The translations under genes and the position numbers were made by a program. Below are positions 18,580-27,970 of a stretch of 64,000 nucleotides of DNA, one piece after another; the stretch's first letter is position 1, and every line of letters begins with the position of its first letter. This DNA is from Candidatus Magnetobacterium casense. Lineage in GTDB: Bacteria; Nitrospirota; Thermodesulfovibrionia; Thermodesulfovibrionales; Magnetobacteriaceae. The notes under the pieces were generated by a model. It was given only the letters and a program-made list of their open reading frames with translations. It made no database searches and had not been told where the DNA came from. The DNA lies in the NCBI RefSeq assembly GCF_000714715.1, contig NZ_JMFO01000009.1:46375-110374 (forward strand), given 5' to 3'.

Positions 18580-19698
18580 ATGCTCTACAGAGTGCTTTTA
18601 GGCTTGGGCTTACCGCTGATAATCCTTTACACGGTCTCTGATGCGGCGGCGGTGTCAAAGGCGTCTGTCAGAAAACCGTCCGAGGTCACTAACAGTGATC
18701 TTCTCAAACGACTGTTTCACCAGGCACCCCACATCTATCCCCCCACGGGAAAGACAAACCAGCAAAAGATCATGAAGTGGCGAAATATCTTTAGCGAAAG
18801 AGACCTCGAATTTGATAAGAAACTGATCAAGTACAAAAACAACAAGGGCATGGAACTCATAACCACCTACCAACACCTGCTTTCAGGTTGGCATAGTATG
18901 CTGGAGGCAGGACACCTGAAGATGATCTATCAGAAATGCAAGGACAACGATATCCCATTTGAGATAGTGTTTTTAGCCCTTGCGGAGTCTGCGTGGAACC
19001 CCCTTGCGTTATCACATGCCGGAGCAAAGGGGTACTGGCAGTTCATGCCGGCTACCGCTAAATCCTACGGCCTCATTGACGACGACATCGACTACAGAAG
19101 CCATGCGCAACGCAGCACCGATGCCGCCATCAGACTCCTGAAAGACAACTATAAACTCACCCTGGCATGGGACAGGGCATACAAGATAAATGGCGCCAGG
19201 GTCACCAACAGCGACAGGTGGTTATGGGCATTCTGGGCCTACAATCGTTCCCCCAAGAGCGTTGCAAAGTACTACAAGCAATTCGGGGGCAACCCCAAAC
19301 CCTTTGCCGCCAATGTAGACAATACCGAAAGCGCCAACTACGTGAGCAAAATATTTGCCATCAGGGAGGTACTGAAGGAATACGTGGCAAACTCCCAGGT
19401 AGCAACCTCCGGTACAAAGGGGTCAAAGACCGGTAAGAAGTCACAGGCTGACAAAGAGTACGCCCAGTATAAAAAAACATGGTACAGCCAGGAGCTCCCC
19501 CAACGCCTTGAGAGCCTTGAACAGATCAGACGGATGTATCTGTCAGAAGGCGTTGTCTCAAAAAAGAGTACGCCCCCTGCCATCCCCAACGCCGTGCAAA
19601 AAGAGATATGGTATATCAAAGAGGTACTGGCTGAGATTGACTACAAATTTGACGACAGCAGGGTTGTGGAATCATCAGACAAAAACAGAAACCTATAG
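18580..19698 (+). CDS. Lytic murein transglycosylase (SLT domain)
   Basis: 372 residues with a cleavable signal peptide (first 24 residues, hydrophobic core LLGLGLPLIILYTVSDA). The Slt-type catalytic domain spans about 115-260: the catalytic Glu is in ALAESAWNP, followed by GAKGYWQFMPATAKSYGL and a WAFWAYNRSP segment. This resembles MltD-like enzymes but no LysM repeat is present. It would cut peptidoglycan in the periplasm. AAGGAGG is seven bases before ATG 18580; a possible promoter TTGACA at 18487 has a rather long spacer to TACAAT. Confidence 0.92.
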   Translation: MLYRVLLGLGLPLIILYTVSDAAAVSKASVRKPSEVTNSDLLKRLFHQAPHIYPPTGKTNQQKIMKWRNIFSERDLEFDKKLIKYKNNKGMELITTYQHLLSGWHSMLEAGHLKMIYQKCKDNDIPFEIVFLALAESAWNPLALSHAGAKGYWQFMPATAKSYGLIDDDIDYRSHAQRSTDAAIRLLKDNYKLTLAWDRAYKINGARVTNSDRWLWAFWAYNRSPKSVAKYYKQFGGNPKPFAANVDNTESANYVSKIFAIREVLKEYVANSQVATSGTKGSKTGKKSQADKEYAQYKKTWYSQELPQRLESLEQIRRMYLSEGVVSKKSTPPAIPNAVQKEIWYIKEVLAEIDYKFDDSRVVESSDKNRNL

Positions 19699-19743
19699 GG
19701 ACCGGGTGCATGATAATGACAAATCAGGACAGATAAAGACGAT

Positions 19744-22239
19744 ATGTCGTTTGTAGATAATATCAGACAGATACTGAAAGATCGTGTAGAGAGTAATATA
19801 AACTCGCTGTTTGAGGCCAACATAGCCTTGCGCCAGCATATCTACCAGCGCACCAAGGAGCTTGACAGGGTCAACAAGGAGCTGCAGGAAGAGATAAAAG
19901 AACGCAAACAGGTTGAAGAGGCGCTAAGATTAAGCGAAAACAGATACAAACGCCTTGTTGACGCAATCACCGACTACATGTATACCGTGGAGGTCAAAGA
20001 TGGCCGTGCGGTATCTACACGTCACTCGGCCGGTTGTGTGGCCGTCACCGGGTATCACTCCGAAGAATACGAGACAGACCAATACCTGTGGTACCGTATG
20101 ATCGCCGAAGATGACCGGGAAATGGTCAAAAGCCAGGTCAAACACGTCCTCGCAGGGGAGGCGGCACCCCCAATAGAGCATCGCATAATCCACAAGAATG
20201 GCTCCGTCCGTTGGGTGAGAAACACCATCGTGCCGCGCCGCAATCAGGACGGACGACTGATCGCCTATGACGGCCTCATATCGGACATCACACAACGCAA
20301 GTTGGCCGAAGAGGCCTTAAAGCTCAGTGAAAACCGCTACAAACTCCTGCTGGGAGCCATCACGGATTACATCTATACAGTGGAGGTCAAAGACGGTCGT
20401 GCAGCCTCCACTACCCACGGCCCTGGCTGTGTGGCCGTCACCGGCTACACCACCGAAGAGTATGACGAAGACCCCTACCTGTGGTACCGCATGATCCACG
20501 GTGAGGACCGTAAGGCCGTCACCGAACTTGCATACAAGATACTCAAAGGAGAACCGGTGCTCTCCATAGAACATCGCATCATACACAAGGACGCCTCTAT
20601 CAGATGGGTGCGAAACACCCCCGTTGCCAGGTACGACTCCAACAGAAACCTCATCGCCTACGACGGCCTTATCTCAGACATTACGGAGAAAAAACTGGCC
20701 GAAGAACAACTCAGAAAAAACACCGAACAATTACAGGACTTCTTTGACAACGCCTCGGACATGATCCACGTGGTTACCCCCGATGGGAGGTTTAAGTACG
20801 TAAATCGCTCATGGCTCAACACCCTCGGCTATAGCGAAGATGAGGTGGAAACGCTGACCCTCTCTGACGTGATCCACCCCAATCACTTTGACAACGGACT
20901 TCACAACTTCAACTGCTTCCTCATCGGCAGTATATCGAGCAGGTTCGAGACAGTCTTTGTCACCAGGGACGGCAGAAACATTGTAGTGCTGGGCAGCGTT
21001 AACTGCATATTTGAAAACGGCATCCCCTGCGTAACGCGTGGCATCTTCCACGACATCACCGATATCAAGAGGGCCGAGGAGGCATTAAAGAAATATAACG
21101 ACGAACTCGAAATCAGGGTCAGGGAGAGAACGGCAGAACTGCTCCACGCAAAGACCTACCTCGAAAGCGTACTGTTGTCCCTTACGGATGCCCTCATCGT
21201 GGTCAACGGAGACCTTGTCATCCAAACGGTAAATCACTCCGCCTGTACCCTCCTGGGCTACGACGAAGACCAACTGGTGGGCAAAATGGTTGACGTCATG
21301 TTTGCAGAAAACATCCTGGAGGCCATCCGCGGACAGGGCAACACCAAGGACCTGTTTACGTCAATGAAGACCGCAACCTCAGAGGATATCCCCGTCCTCG
21401 TAAACCTCTCCAGACTCGGACAGTGGAGTGAGGAGGTCATCAACGACACCATTGTTGTCGCCCACGACATGAGGGAGATACGAAAGCTCGAGGAAGAATC
21501 CCACAGGATACAGCTAAAGATGCTGACTTCCTCCAAGATGGCTACGTTAGGCGAAATCGCCACGGGAATCGCACATGAGATAAATCAACCACTTACCTAT
21601 ATCAGCAGCTTTCTCCAGGGCCTGATCCTGGAGATCAAGCAGGGGGAATTAAACACCGATGCGCTTAAAAAAGAGGCCGTTGTGGCATATAAACAGGTCA
21701 ACAGGATCGTTGATATAATCCAGCACCTGCGCACGTTTGGCCGCCGAGACGATATCGAAATGGAATCAATCAGCATCGAAATGGTCTTACACAACAGTCT
21801 GCTGCTTATGGGTGAGCGTATACGCCTAAGGAACATATCTCTTACAAAAAATGTGGAGCCTGACCTGCCACACGTTGTAGGAAGTGCCAACCAACTGGAG
21901 CAGGTGTTTATCAATCTCCTGCAAAACGCCATGGATGCCCTGGCTCAGAACAAGACCACTGCCGAAATACGCATCGTCATAAGACTATCGGGAGATAAAC
22001 ACTTCATCGTTATAAAATTCACCGACAACGGTATGGGTATAGAGGAGAAGATTTTGGACAGGATTTTTGAACCGTTTTACACAACCAAGGAGGTTGGTAT
22101 GGGCACAGGCCTGGGACTTTCCATCGTATATGGAATAATAGTCGGACACAACGGAACTATCACCTGCGATTCTAAGGCTAACAGGGGCACTACCTTTACG
22201 ATTAATCTCCCTGTTGCCGGTAACACGACAGATGTATAA
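19744..22239 (+). CDS. Multi-PAS sensor histidine kinase
   Basis: 831 residues, no transmembrane segment. After a coiled coil (20-60) come two near-identical PAS/PAC units (about 60-190 and 195-320, each with YMYTVEVKDG or YIYTVEVKDG and RHSAGCVAVTGY or THGPGCVAVTGY), a third PAS (325-445), a coiled coil and a fourth PAS (470-590). The kinase core has AHEINQPLTYISSF, INLLQNAMDAL, FTDNGMGIEEKIL and GTGLGLSIVYGII. The first two PAS units are an internal tandem duplication also visible in the DNA (period about 390 bases). It overlaps the next kinase gene, which carries a receiver and is the likely phosphorelay partner. Confidence 0.95.
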   Translation: MSFVDNIRQILKDRVESNINSLFEANIALRQHIYQRTKELDRVNKELQEEIKERKQVEEALRLSENRYKRLVDAITDYMYTVEVKDGRAVSTRHSAGCVAVTGYHSEEYETDQYLWYRMIAEDDREMVKSQVKHVLAGEAAPPIEHRIIHKNGSVRWVRNTIVPRRNQDGRLIAYDGLISDITQRKLAEEALKLSENRYKLLLGAITDYIYTVEVKDGRAASTTHGPGCVAVTGYTTEEYDEDPYLWYRMIHGEDRKAVTELAYKILKGEPVLSIEHRIIHKDASIRWVRNTPVARYDSNRNLIAYDGLISDITEKKLAEEQLRKNTEQLQDFFDNASDMIHVVTPDGRFKYVNRSWLNTLGYSEDEVETLTLSDVIHPNHFDNGLHNFNCFLIGSISSRFETVFVTRDGRNIVVLGSVNCIFENGIPCVTRGIFHDITDIKRAEEALKKYNDELEIRVRERTAELLHAKTYLESVLLSLTDALIVVNGDLVIQTVNHSACTLLGYDEDQLVGKMVDVMFAENILEAIRGQGNTKDLFTSMKTATSEDIPVLVNLSRLGQWSEEVINDTIVVAHDMREIRKLEEESHRIQLKMLTSSKMATLGEIATGIAHEINQPLTYISSFLQGLILEIKQGELNTDALKKEAVVAYKQVNRIVDIIQHLRTFGRRDDIEMESISIEMVLHNSLLLMGERIRLRNISLTKNVEPDLPHVVGSANQLEQVFINLLQNAMDALAQNKTTAEIRIVIRLSGDKHFIVIKFTDNGMGIEEKILDRIFEPFYTTKEVGMGTGLGLSIVYGIIVGHNGTITCDSKANRGTTFTINLPVAGNTTDV

Positions 22240-23419
22240 TCAGAAGATACTTATACTCGATGACGAGCAGATCGTAATAGATGCAATCAAGAAACACCTC
22301 AGGAACTATGGCTATACCATCTATGAGGCCAAAAACGGCATTGACGGGATAAAACTGTTTTACGAGGTCAATCCAGTGCTCATAATCCTGGACCTCAAGA
22401 TGCCGGTCATGGATGGCGTAGAGTTTCTGCAAAAGATAAACCTTGTCCCCACAGACCCCTATTCGGTCATTGTGCTCACAGGCCATGGCAGCGATGAGGA
22501 CATGGAGAGGTGTTTTGAGTTGGGCGTCAGTGCGTTTTTGCACAAACCGTTTAACCTCTACGAACTAAAGGGGCTGGTAAAAAACTCTATAGCCTTAAAA
22601 CACGTCGAAAAAGACCTCAAAAGACAACTGGACGCCCGTAATAAAATGGAAGGAGAACTCTGGAAATATCGCTATCTCTTGGAAGACCTCGTTGAAAAAC
22701 GCACCTTACAGCTTAAGACCACCAACGACAAACTCCACGTGGAAATAAACGAACGCCTTAAAACTGAAGAGCGGCTGAAACAATCACTGAAGGAAAAAGA
22801 GGTGCTCCTGCGCGAGGTCCATCACCGGGTAAAGAACAACCTCCAGATTGTCTCAAGCCTCCTGGACCTGCAAGCACGATATATCACCAACGACGAGTCC
22901 CTGGAGATGTTCCGTGACAGTCAGAGGAGATTAAAGGCAATGGCCCTCATACATGAAAAACTCTACCAGGCCGACAACGTCGAGCGGATAGACTTTCGAA
23001 AATACGTAGAGAACCTGTTAAACCACCTGTATGCCTCCTACTGCCTCAACACCGACAGGATAAGCATGAACACCAACATAGACGAATGCTACATAGGGCT
23101 TGATACGGCAGTGCCATGCGGGTTAATCATCAACGAAATCGTATCTAACTCCCTCAAACACGCATTCACGGCAGATGTAATGGGCAGTATTAACGTAGAA
23201 CTAAAGGTGCAGCCCGGAAATGCCTTTGTTCTGACAATCGGTGACACGGGCATGGGCATTACCCCAGGGATAGAAATCAAAGATGCGCAGACACTAGGCC
23301 TGAGACTCGTAAATGCCTTGGTAACAGACCAACTGGAGGGCTCCATACAGTGCGAAACCAATCCGGGAACAACCTTTAAAATCGCCTTTGGTGAAATAAA
23401 ATACTCCAGGAGGGCCTAA
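22232..23419 (+). CDS. Receiver-HisKA_2 histidine kinase
   Basis: 395 residues. An N-terminal receiver (LDDEQ pair, phospho-Asp in LILDLKMPVMDG, HKPFNL) is joined by a long coiled coil to a HisKA_2 domain (LREVHHRVKNNLQIVSSLLDL) and a HATPase domain (NEIVSNSLKHAF, IGDTGMGITP). It is organised like the kinase at 3783 but without the PAS. ATG 22232 overlaps the upstream stop by eight bases; an in-frame TTG at 22214 is less likely. Confidence 0.92.
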   Translation: MYNQKILILDDEQIVIDAIKKHLRNYGYTIYEAKNGIDGIKLFYEVNPVLIILDLKMPVMDGVEFLQKINLVPTDPYSVIVLTGHGSDEDMERCFELGVSAFLHKPFNLYELKGLVKNSIALKHVEKDLKRQLDARNKMEGELWKYRYLLEDLVEKRTLQLKTTNDKLHVEINERLKTEERLKQSLKEKEVLLREVHHRVKNNLQIVSSLLDLQARYITNDESLEMFRDSQRRLKAMALIHEKLYQADNVERIDFRKYVENLLNHLYASYCLNTDRISMNTNIDECYIGLDTAVPCGLIINEIVSNSLKHAFTADVMGSINVELKVQPGNAFVLTIGDTGMGITPGIEIKDAQTLGLRLVNALVTDQLEGSIQCETNPGTTFKIAFGEIKYSRRA

Positions 23420-23613
23420 TGTCAACAACCAAGAAACTCAACTGCCATATCCTTGACGCCCCCCGGCTCAGACCACCGGATAGGGCCAGGATTGCAGAGG
23501 CTTATACACACACGATACGTCATGCAGATCGCTGTACATTGCTGTGGCATGGTTATTTTACATATAGCGGCAGGTTTTCCCCTGCGGGTGGATTGACTGA
23601 AATAAAAATATAA
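23419..23613 (+). CDS. Small hypothetical protein
   Basis: 64 residues with no recognised domain. ATG 23419 overlaps the preceding kinase stop by one base (TAATG), which is the main support. The chain is basic, with two Cys and three His residues. It could be a decayed gene tail or a spurious frame. Confidence 0.3.
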   Translation: MSTTKKLNCHILDAPRLRPPDRARIAEAYTHTIRHADRCTLLWHGYFTYSGRFSPAGGLTEIKI

Positions 23614-23700
23614 AATTTTTTTACAGCATAGTAAAGTTTTAAATAACTTTACCGATAAGAAATTTGAAGGGTTTATCTCAATGGCAAGGAGGTAGGTTAT

Positions 23701-24012
23701 ATGGTAGGTGCAGTGAACAACCAATCGCTGTATACGTACAGCAGTAACATCAAGGAAGAAAAGACCGAACGTCCGCAAGAAGACTTGAAGGAAAAAGGCA
23801 ATGGTGGCGCCACAAGCGCTGTATCCGTAAGGCTCTCTGATGCTGCCAGGGAACTGTATAAGTCCGGTGTGTCAACAGAAGAGGGTGATGCCTCAAACGC
23901 TGCAGCAAGCGCGGCCGGTAGTGGAACGGGCAACAAAAATACCAGCTCCGGCAATACCTCCGTGGATGCCGCTGAAGAAATAAAAGAGAGCCTTGTTAAT
24001 GCTATCTCATAA
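23701..24012 (+). CDS. Hypothetical low-complexity protein, possibly flagellum-associated
   Basis: 103 residues, hydrophilic, rich in Ser, Ala, Gly and Glu. A segment VSVRLSDAARELYKSG resembles the motif found in small proteins near flagellar genes, including FlgM-like ones, but the match is too short to name it. AAGGAGG stands before ATG 23701. It is followed 100 bases later by a FlaG-like gene, which supports a motility role by context only. Confidence 0.6.
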   Translation: MVGAVNNQSLYTYSSNIKEEKTERPQEDLKEKGNGGATSAVSVRLSDAARELYKSGVSTEEGDASNAAASAAGSGTGNKNTSSGNTSVDAAEEIKESLVNAIS

Positions 24013-24112
24013 ATTCAAATATGAAGGTGAGAGTATAAGGTGAAATGTAAACCTAAATACAACGGTAGCCCAGAATGCAGTCGGGAATATAAATTCAGGG
24101 AGGTGAGGCCAT

Positions 24113-24562
24113 ATGGAAATCAGGGGCTTTGACGTAAGCTCAACAGTGGTTATGCGTCCCGTTCAGGCAACAAAAAAACCGCCCGAACGTAAAGATGCAG
24201 CACCTGACGCTATACAGGAATCAAATAATAAGGAAGTTGTGGTATTGTCAGATAACACCCCTGATAATGCGCAAGGCGTTTCTGTTGGGGAAAAAGCCAG
24301 TATAACCGCTAAAAACGCCGAAATCAAAGAGGAAGATGAGCGTGCCAATCAGGCAAAGAAAAAGGCGGAAGAAGAAAAGAAACTGCTTGACAAAAACTTC
24401 ACCAAGGCATATTTTGCAGTCGATGACAAAACTGACAGCGTGGTGATACGAATAGTCGATCGTGAAGGAAAACTCTTAAGACAGATACCGCCTGAAGACT
24501 ATCTTAAGATGTTGCAGACAATGAAGAAAAACATTGAAAGTATCTTCTCTACGAAAGCATAA
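24113..24562 (+). CDS. flaG: FlaG family protein
   Basis: 149 residues. The N-terminal two thirds is disordered, Lys/Glu rich. The C-terminal 55 residues match the FlaG pattern: AYFAVDDKTDSVVIRIVD followed by REGKLLRQIPPEDYLKML. FlaG proteins affect flagellar filament length in several bacteria. GGAGGTGAGG stands just before ATG 24113. No flagellin or fliD gene is in the window, so this is an isolated motility gene. Confidence 0.75.
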   Translation: MEIRGFDVSSTVVMRPVQATKKPPERKDAAPDAIQESNNKEVVVLSDNTPDNAQGVSVGEKASITAKNAEIKEEDERANQAKKKAEEEKKLLDKNFTKAYFAVDDKTDSVVIRIVDREGKLLRQIPPEDYLKMLQTMKKNIESIFSTKA

Positions 24563-24600
24563 AGACCTTAAAGACGGACAAGTGCTATCTTTAAGGTCTT
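24562..24600 (+). terminator. 12-bp hairpin after flaG
   Basis: AAGACCTTAAAG at 24562-24573 pairs perfectly with CTTTAAGGTCTT at 24589-24600 around a 15-base loop. The downstream run is not T-rich, so it may be a bidirectional or weak terminator. Confidence 0.55.
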
Positions 24601-24730
24601 ACCCTATATATTGCCGCAACTCCTGCCGGCGGAACGCAACTGCCAATATCAACCGCCTAATGGCATAAAATCAGGATGTATCCAAAAGGGAGGAAATCCA
24701 AAAAATCGCTCAGAGGACTGAAAAGGGGAG

Positions 24731-26803
24731 TTGTTGTTAAACATTCGTAGTTTTATAGTATTTTTCTTATCGGCTGTCTTTGTACTCTTCCTTGTTTTTT
24801 CGTCGTATCTTCTGCTGCCGTCAATATTTCATGACAACGCCAACTTCATAGGTGACTCCCTGGAGACTTCCTTTAAGGGCGAATGTTCCAACTATAATGC
24901 CTTTAAGCTGTCATTAAAGATAGGGCGTCCTTTTTCTTCCTTTATAGAGTGCTATCTGTTTAGGCATGTGGGGTCTGTCGGTGACTTGCAAAAGGTAAAG
25001 GCTGCTGTTGTCTTGATCTACTGTGTTGGGGTGGCGCTGTTGACGCTGCTGTTACAGTGGCAGGGGATGACGCCAGTTGTGGCATTTCTTGTCAGCGTGT
25101 CAATTTTCATGTTGCCGGGGCCGCAGTTTCATGTCTTTCTGAGCTGGCCCCCAAGTGCCATGGCCCCTGCTATGGCGTTGTTGAGCTATATGCTGTTTGC
25201 CCAGACTTGGCTGGTGAGGCCCCCTGACGCCAAGACCCTCGCCACATGGACAGGCAAAACGGCTTTAGCCTTTGTGCTGTTACTCATAACCATGTTTACG
25301 TATCAGGCTCATGCGTTCTTTTTCCTTGTTGGTAGTTTCGTAGCAGTCGGTGCAGGGGCGGCGGAAGGGAAAGACTCACACACTCAAGTGCGTCTGACCA
25401 CACGTCTGATTATTCGAGACGTCTTCTTCTTTGGCATTAACAGTGTCGTGTACTATCTCAACAATAAACTGTTCATCCCCGCAAAATACAAGGCACAGAT
25501 TCTTGAAGAGATCAAGCTCGACCCCGATTACAGAGTGGAAATCTCCATAAATAACCTGCTCCAAAAACTCTCGCCCCTGGTGCATGACTTATTCCCTATT
25601 GTATTTAACTTCTGGAGTATATATTTGCCCAAGGTTGTTGGCTACGTCGTGTTTCTGACGGTCACTGTTTTGCTGACAGGTTTGTTGATAGTCTCTGTCA
25701 GAAAAAAACGCTTTCACACAACCATTGTAATTGTCTATGCGGTAGCGTTGTCCCTTTTCATCCTGGCGCCATGGATACTGACCCCTACGAAGCTGGTACT
25801 GAGGCGATTCCTGTTTGCGGAGATGGCCTTTGCCCTGTTGCTGATACACTGGATGTTCAAATCTCTGCTAGGGGCAATCACCCAAGACCACAACAGGCAA
25901 AAGACGGCCACCATCGCTTTTGCTATCGTGCTTGCCGCATATGGCGCCATCACTTCGTCGTTTAACGTCACCCTCAATGCAAGGAACTCAAACACGGAAT
26001 TCATGTTTATAAAAAACACCATTGCCCCCTTTGTGAACAAACCCATAACACGCATTCATGTGGTCAAACCCCTGAACAACGAAACCGGTTTCAATGGCAG
26101 GGGGAGTATTGGCGATGAGTTTAACTGCAATGCCACGGCATTCACCCAGGACATACAGTATGTGTTGAGTGCGGCCCTGATCGACCTCAAAAGCCCTGTC
26201 ACTGCCGTGAAGTATTGCCTCTCCCAGGAGCCTTCCATCTGCGCCGATGACACCCCCGACAATACCATCATCGCAACGGTGTCAGAACCGGGAGCGCCAA
26301 CCTGTGCGTCAAAAAACACCGTCTTTATCGATATGAACGCCCTGTTAAACACCACGGCCACCACCAAGGTGCCCATAATCCCTCTGGAATATCACAAGCC
26401 CTGTCAGAGTGAACTGATGAGCGTTGTTAGCGAAGATAACACCAAAAAGACGGTTAAATACGCATTTGACTACTCCGCCACAAAGGATGACTTCTGGGAG
26501 GCCTTGATCGACAGGCCAATACCGGCGAATATAACGTTTTACAAGCCTCGGGCGATAACAAAGTACTCCATATCCAGTGGAGAGGACTCAGGAAAGATGC
26601 CAATATCATGGGAGTTTATGGCCCTGGACGAAAACAACTCATGGGTGTTACTGGACAAGCAGACAGACACACAGAGGTGGGCACCGTCTCAAAAGAGGGT
26701 CTTTCCCCTTGCAAACACCAGGGAGTACAAACAGTACAGGTTCATGTTTATAAAGGGTCAACACATCCAGGTGCTGAGAATATACGAAATAGCATTCGAA
26801 TAG
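24731..26803 (+). CDS. Large polytopic membrane protein with C-terminal soluble domain
   Basis: 690 residues. About ten hydrophobic segments fill residues 1-410, and the last 270 residues are soluble and rich in Thr, Asn and Pro. This layout resembles membrane glycosyltransferases of the GtrII/PMT type, and the early segment with DNANFIGDSLE could be equivalent to their acidic catalytic loop, but I cannot confirm it. Only TTG codons (24731, 24734) are available as starts after an in-frame stop at 24719; GGGGAG lies directly before. It stands alone between flaG and the hydrogenase-type gene. Confidence 0.7.
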   Translation: MLLNIRSFIVFFLSAVFVLFLVFSSYLLLPSIFHDNANFIGDSLETSFKGECSNYNAFKLSLKIGRPFSSFIECYLFRHVGSVGDLQKVKAAVVLIYCVGVALLTLLLQWQGMTPVVAFLVSVSIFMLPGPQFHVFLSWPPSAMAPAMALLSYMLFAQTWLVRPPDAKTLATWTGKTALAFVLLLITMFTYQAHAFFFLVGSFVAVGAGAAEGKDSHTQVRLTTRLIIRDVFFFGINSVVYYLNNKLFIPAKYKAQILEEIKLDPDYRVEISINNLLQKLSPLVHDLFPIVFNFWSIYLPKVVGYVVFLTVTVLLTGLLIVSVRKKRFHTTIVIVYAVALSLFILAPWILTPTKLVLRRFLFAEMAFALLLIHWMFKSLLGAITQDHNRQKTATIAFAIVLAAYGAITSSFNVTLNARNSNTEFMFIKNTIAPFVNKPITRIHVVKPLNNETGFNGRGSIGDEFNCNATAFTQDIQYVLSAALIDLKSPVTAVKYCLSQEPSICADDTPDNTIIATVSEPGAPTCASKNTVFIDMNALLNTTATTKVPIIPLEYHKPCQSELMSVVSEDNTKKTVKYAFDYSATKDDFWEALIDRPIPANITFYKPRAITKYSISSGEDSGKMPISWEFMALDENNSWVLLDKQTDTQRWAPSQKRVFPLANTREYKQYRFMFIKGQHIQVLRIYEIAFE

Positions 26804-26963
26804 AGACATCAATAGTGTTTCTCTAATGCTATTGCCCTGCCCATGGTGGTACTATGGCAACAAACACATGGAAAGTGATATAATCTCAAGTATGTACATA
26901 ATTGACTGTGAACAATTACTGGTGGATATTTATGCTAAATTTTATGTCCGCAGATAGTTGGGC

Positions 26964-27476
26964 ATGATAAAGATACTTCACCAGATATTTCGCACGGGCA
27001 TCGTGACGGAGCCACTTACCCGATTGTCGGATGCAACCATTGTCAACGATACGGTTGACAGGCTGGACGAGGCCATGAAGCGGCGTCTACGACAGAGCCT
27101 CACCATCAGGCAGGTGGATGCCGGCTCCTGTAACGGCTGCGAGCTTGAGATACACGCCATAAACAATCCCTTCTATAATTGCGAGCGATTCGGGATTCAC
27201 TTTACCGCCTCACCTCGGTTTGCCGACATGCTCCTGGTCACAGGGCCGGTGGCAACAAACATGGAAATCGCCCTTATCAGGACGTACAATGCCACACCGG
27301 CGCCAAAACTCGTGATCGCTGTAGGGGATTGCGGTTGCAACGGCGGGATTTTTGGTATCAGCTACGCCAGCCTCGGCGGCATCGACACGGTCATCCCCGT
27401 GGACGTCTGCATCCCCGGATGTCCGCCAACTCCGGAGGTCATCCTCAATGGCATACTACGCTCAATCGGAGGATAG
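26964..27476 (+). CDS. [NiFe]-hydrogenase group 4 small-subunit-like protein (NuoB/HycG family)
   Basis: 170 residues. It has the full set of Cys ligands for the proximal 4Fe-4S cluster: GSCNGCELE (about residue 55), VGDCGCNGG and CIPGCPPTPEVIL. The CNGCELEI form and the short C-terminus fit HycG/HyfI-like subunits more than NuoB. These need a large subunit and membrane partners, none of which is in the window, so this is an orphan gene. ATG 26964 is preferred over TTG 26958; neither has a good ribosome binding site. Confidence 0.85.
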   Translation: MIKILHQIFRTGIVTEPLTRLSDATIVNDTVDRLDEAMKRRLRQSLTIRQVDAGSCNGCELEIHAINNPFYNCERFGIHFTASPRFADMLLVTGPVATNMEIALIRTYNATPAPKLVIAVGDCGCNGGIFGISYASLGGIDTVIPVDVCIPGCPPTPEVILNGILRSIGG

Positions 27477-27496
27477 AAAAACACATCTTCTTTATT

Positions 27497-27725
27497 TTGA
27501 CAATGTCATATTTAAGTAAACATGGGGATTGTCTGAACCAGGATTGATCACTTTGCTTCCTACGGTCGCAGGGCAGATGAAAGGATTTACAGGAAAAAAC
27601 ATACGGTTTTCTTTAACCTAAATCCTGATAATCTCCGATAATCAAATCGCTCCTTACAGTTGCCAGGCCGTTAAATCGTGGTTCAGACATCTTTAATTGC
27701 AGAGATTGGAATATGACATTGTCAA
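27497..27725. repeat. 229-bp element with perfect 16-bp terminal inverted repeats
   Basis: TTGACAATGTCATATT at 27497-27512 is matched by its reverse complement at 27710-27725. Inside lies a second inverted pair, TGTCTGAACCAGGATT near 27530 and its near-complement at 27675-27692. A 33-bp piece of the right arm recurs inverted at 33724-33756. No coding capacity. Likely a non-autonomous mobile element. Confidence 0.65.
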
Positions 27726-27824
27726 GCTAAGACGAGGTTTTTTATTTATAAGTTTCTTGTGCAATAAAGACTAAAATATACCTTCATCACAGCGGCTTTC
27801 TATGTGTAATGTGTAATTTAGGAT

Positions 27825-27854
27825 TTGACAATACCATATGAGTTTTGATATACT
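27825..27854 (+). promoter_or_regulatory. Sigma-70 promoter for tRNA-Ser
   Basis: TTGACA at 27825-27830 and TATACT at 27849-27854 with an 18-base spacer, 26 bases before the tRNA. Confidence 0.7.
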
Positions 27855-27880
27855 ATTACAAGGTAAGCTGTTACACACAC

Positions 27881-27970
27881 GGAGAGGTTTCCGAGTGGCT
27901 TAAGGAGCACGACTGGAAATCGTGTGTGGGTTAATCCCCACCGAGGGTTCAAATCCCTCCCTCTCCGCCA
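27881..27970 (+). tRNA. tRNA-Ser (GGA)
   Basis: 90 bases, class II with a long variable arm. The acceptor stem GGAGAGG pairs with CCTCTCC; the anticodon stem CACGA/TCGTG encloses CTGGAAA with anticodon GGA. GGTTCAAATCC forms the T loop. The CCA end (27968-27970) is encoded. It has a clear promoter upstream. Confidence 0.97.

Larger units (their letters stand above)
27477..27880. other. Intergenic region with inverted-repeat element and tRNA promoter
   Basis: Contains the 229-bp inverted-end element at 27497-27725, described separately, and the tRNA-Ser promoter at 27825-27854. No gene is seen. Confidence 0.6.
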
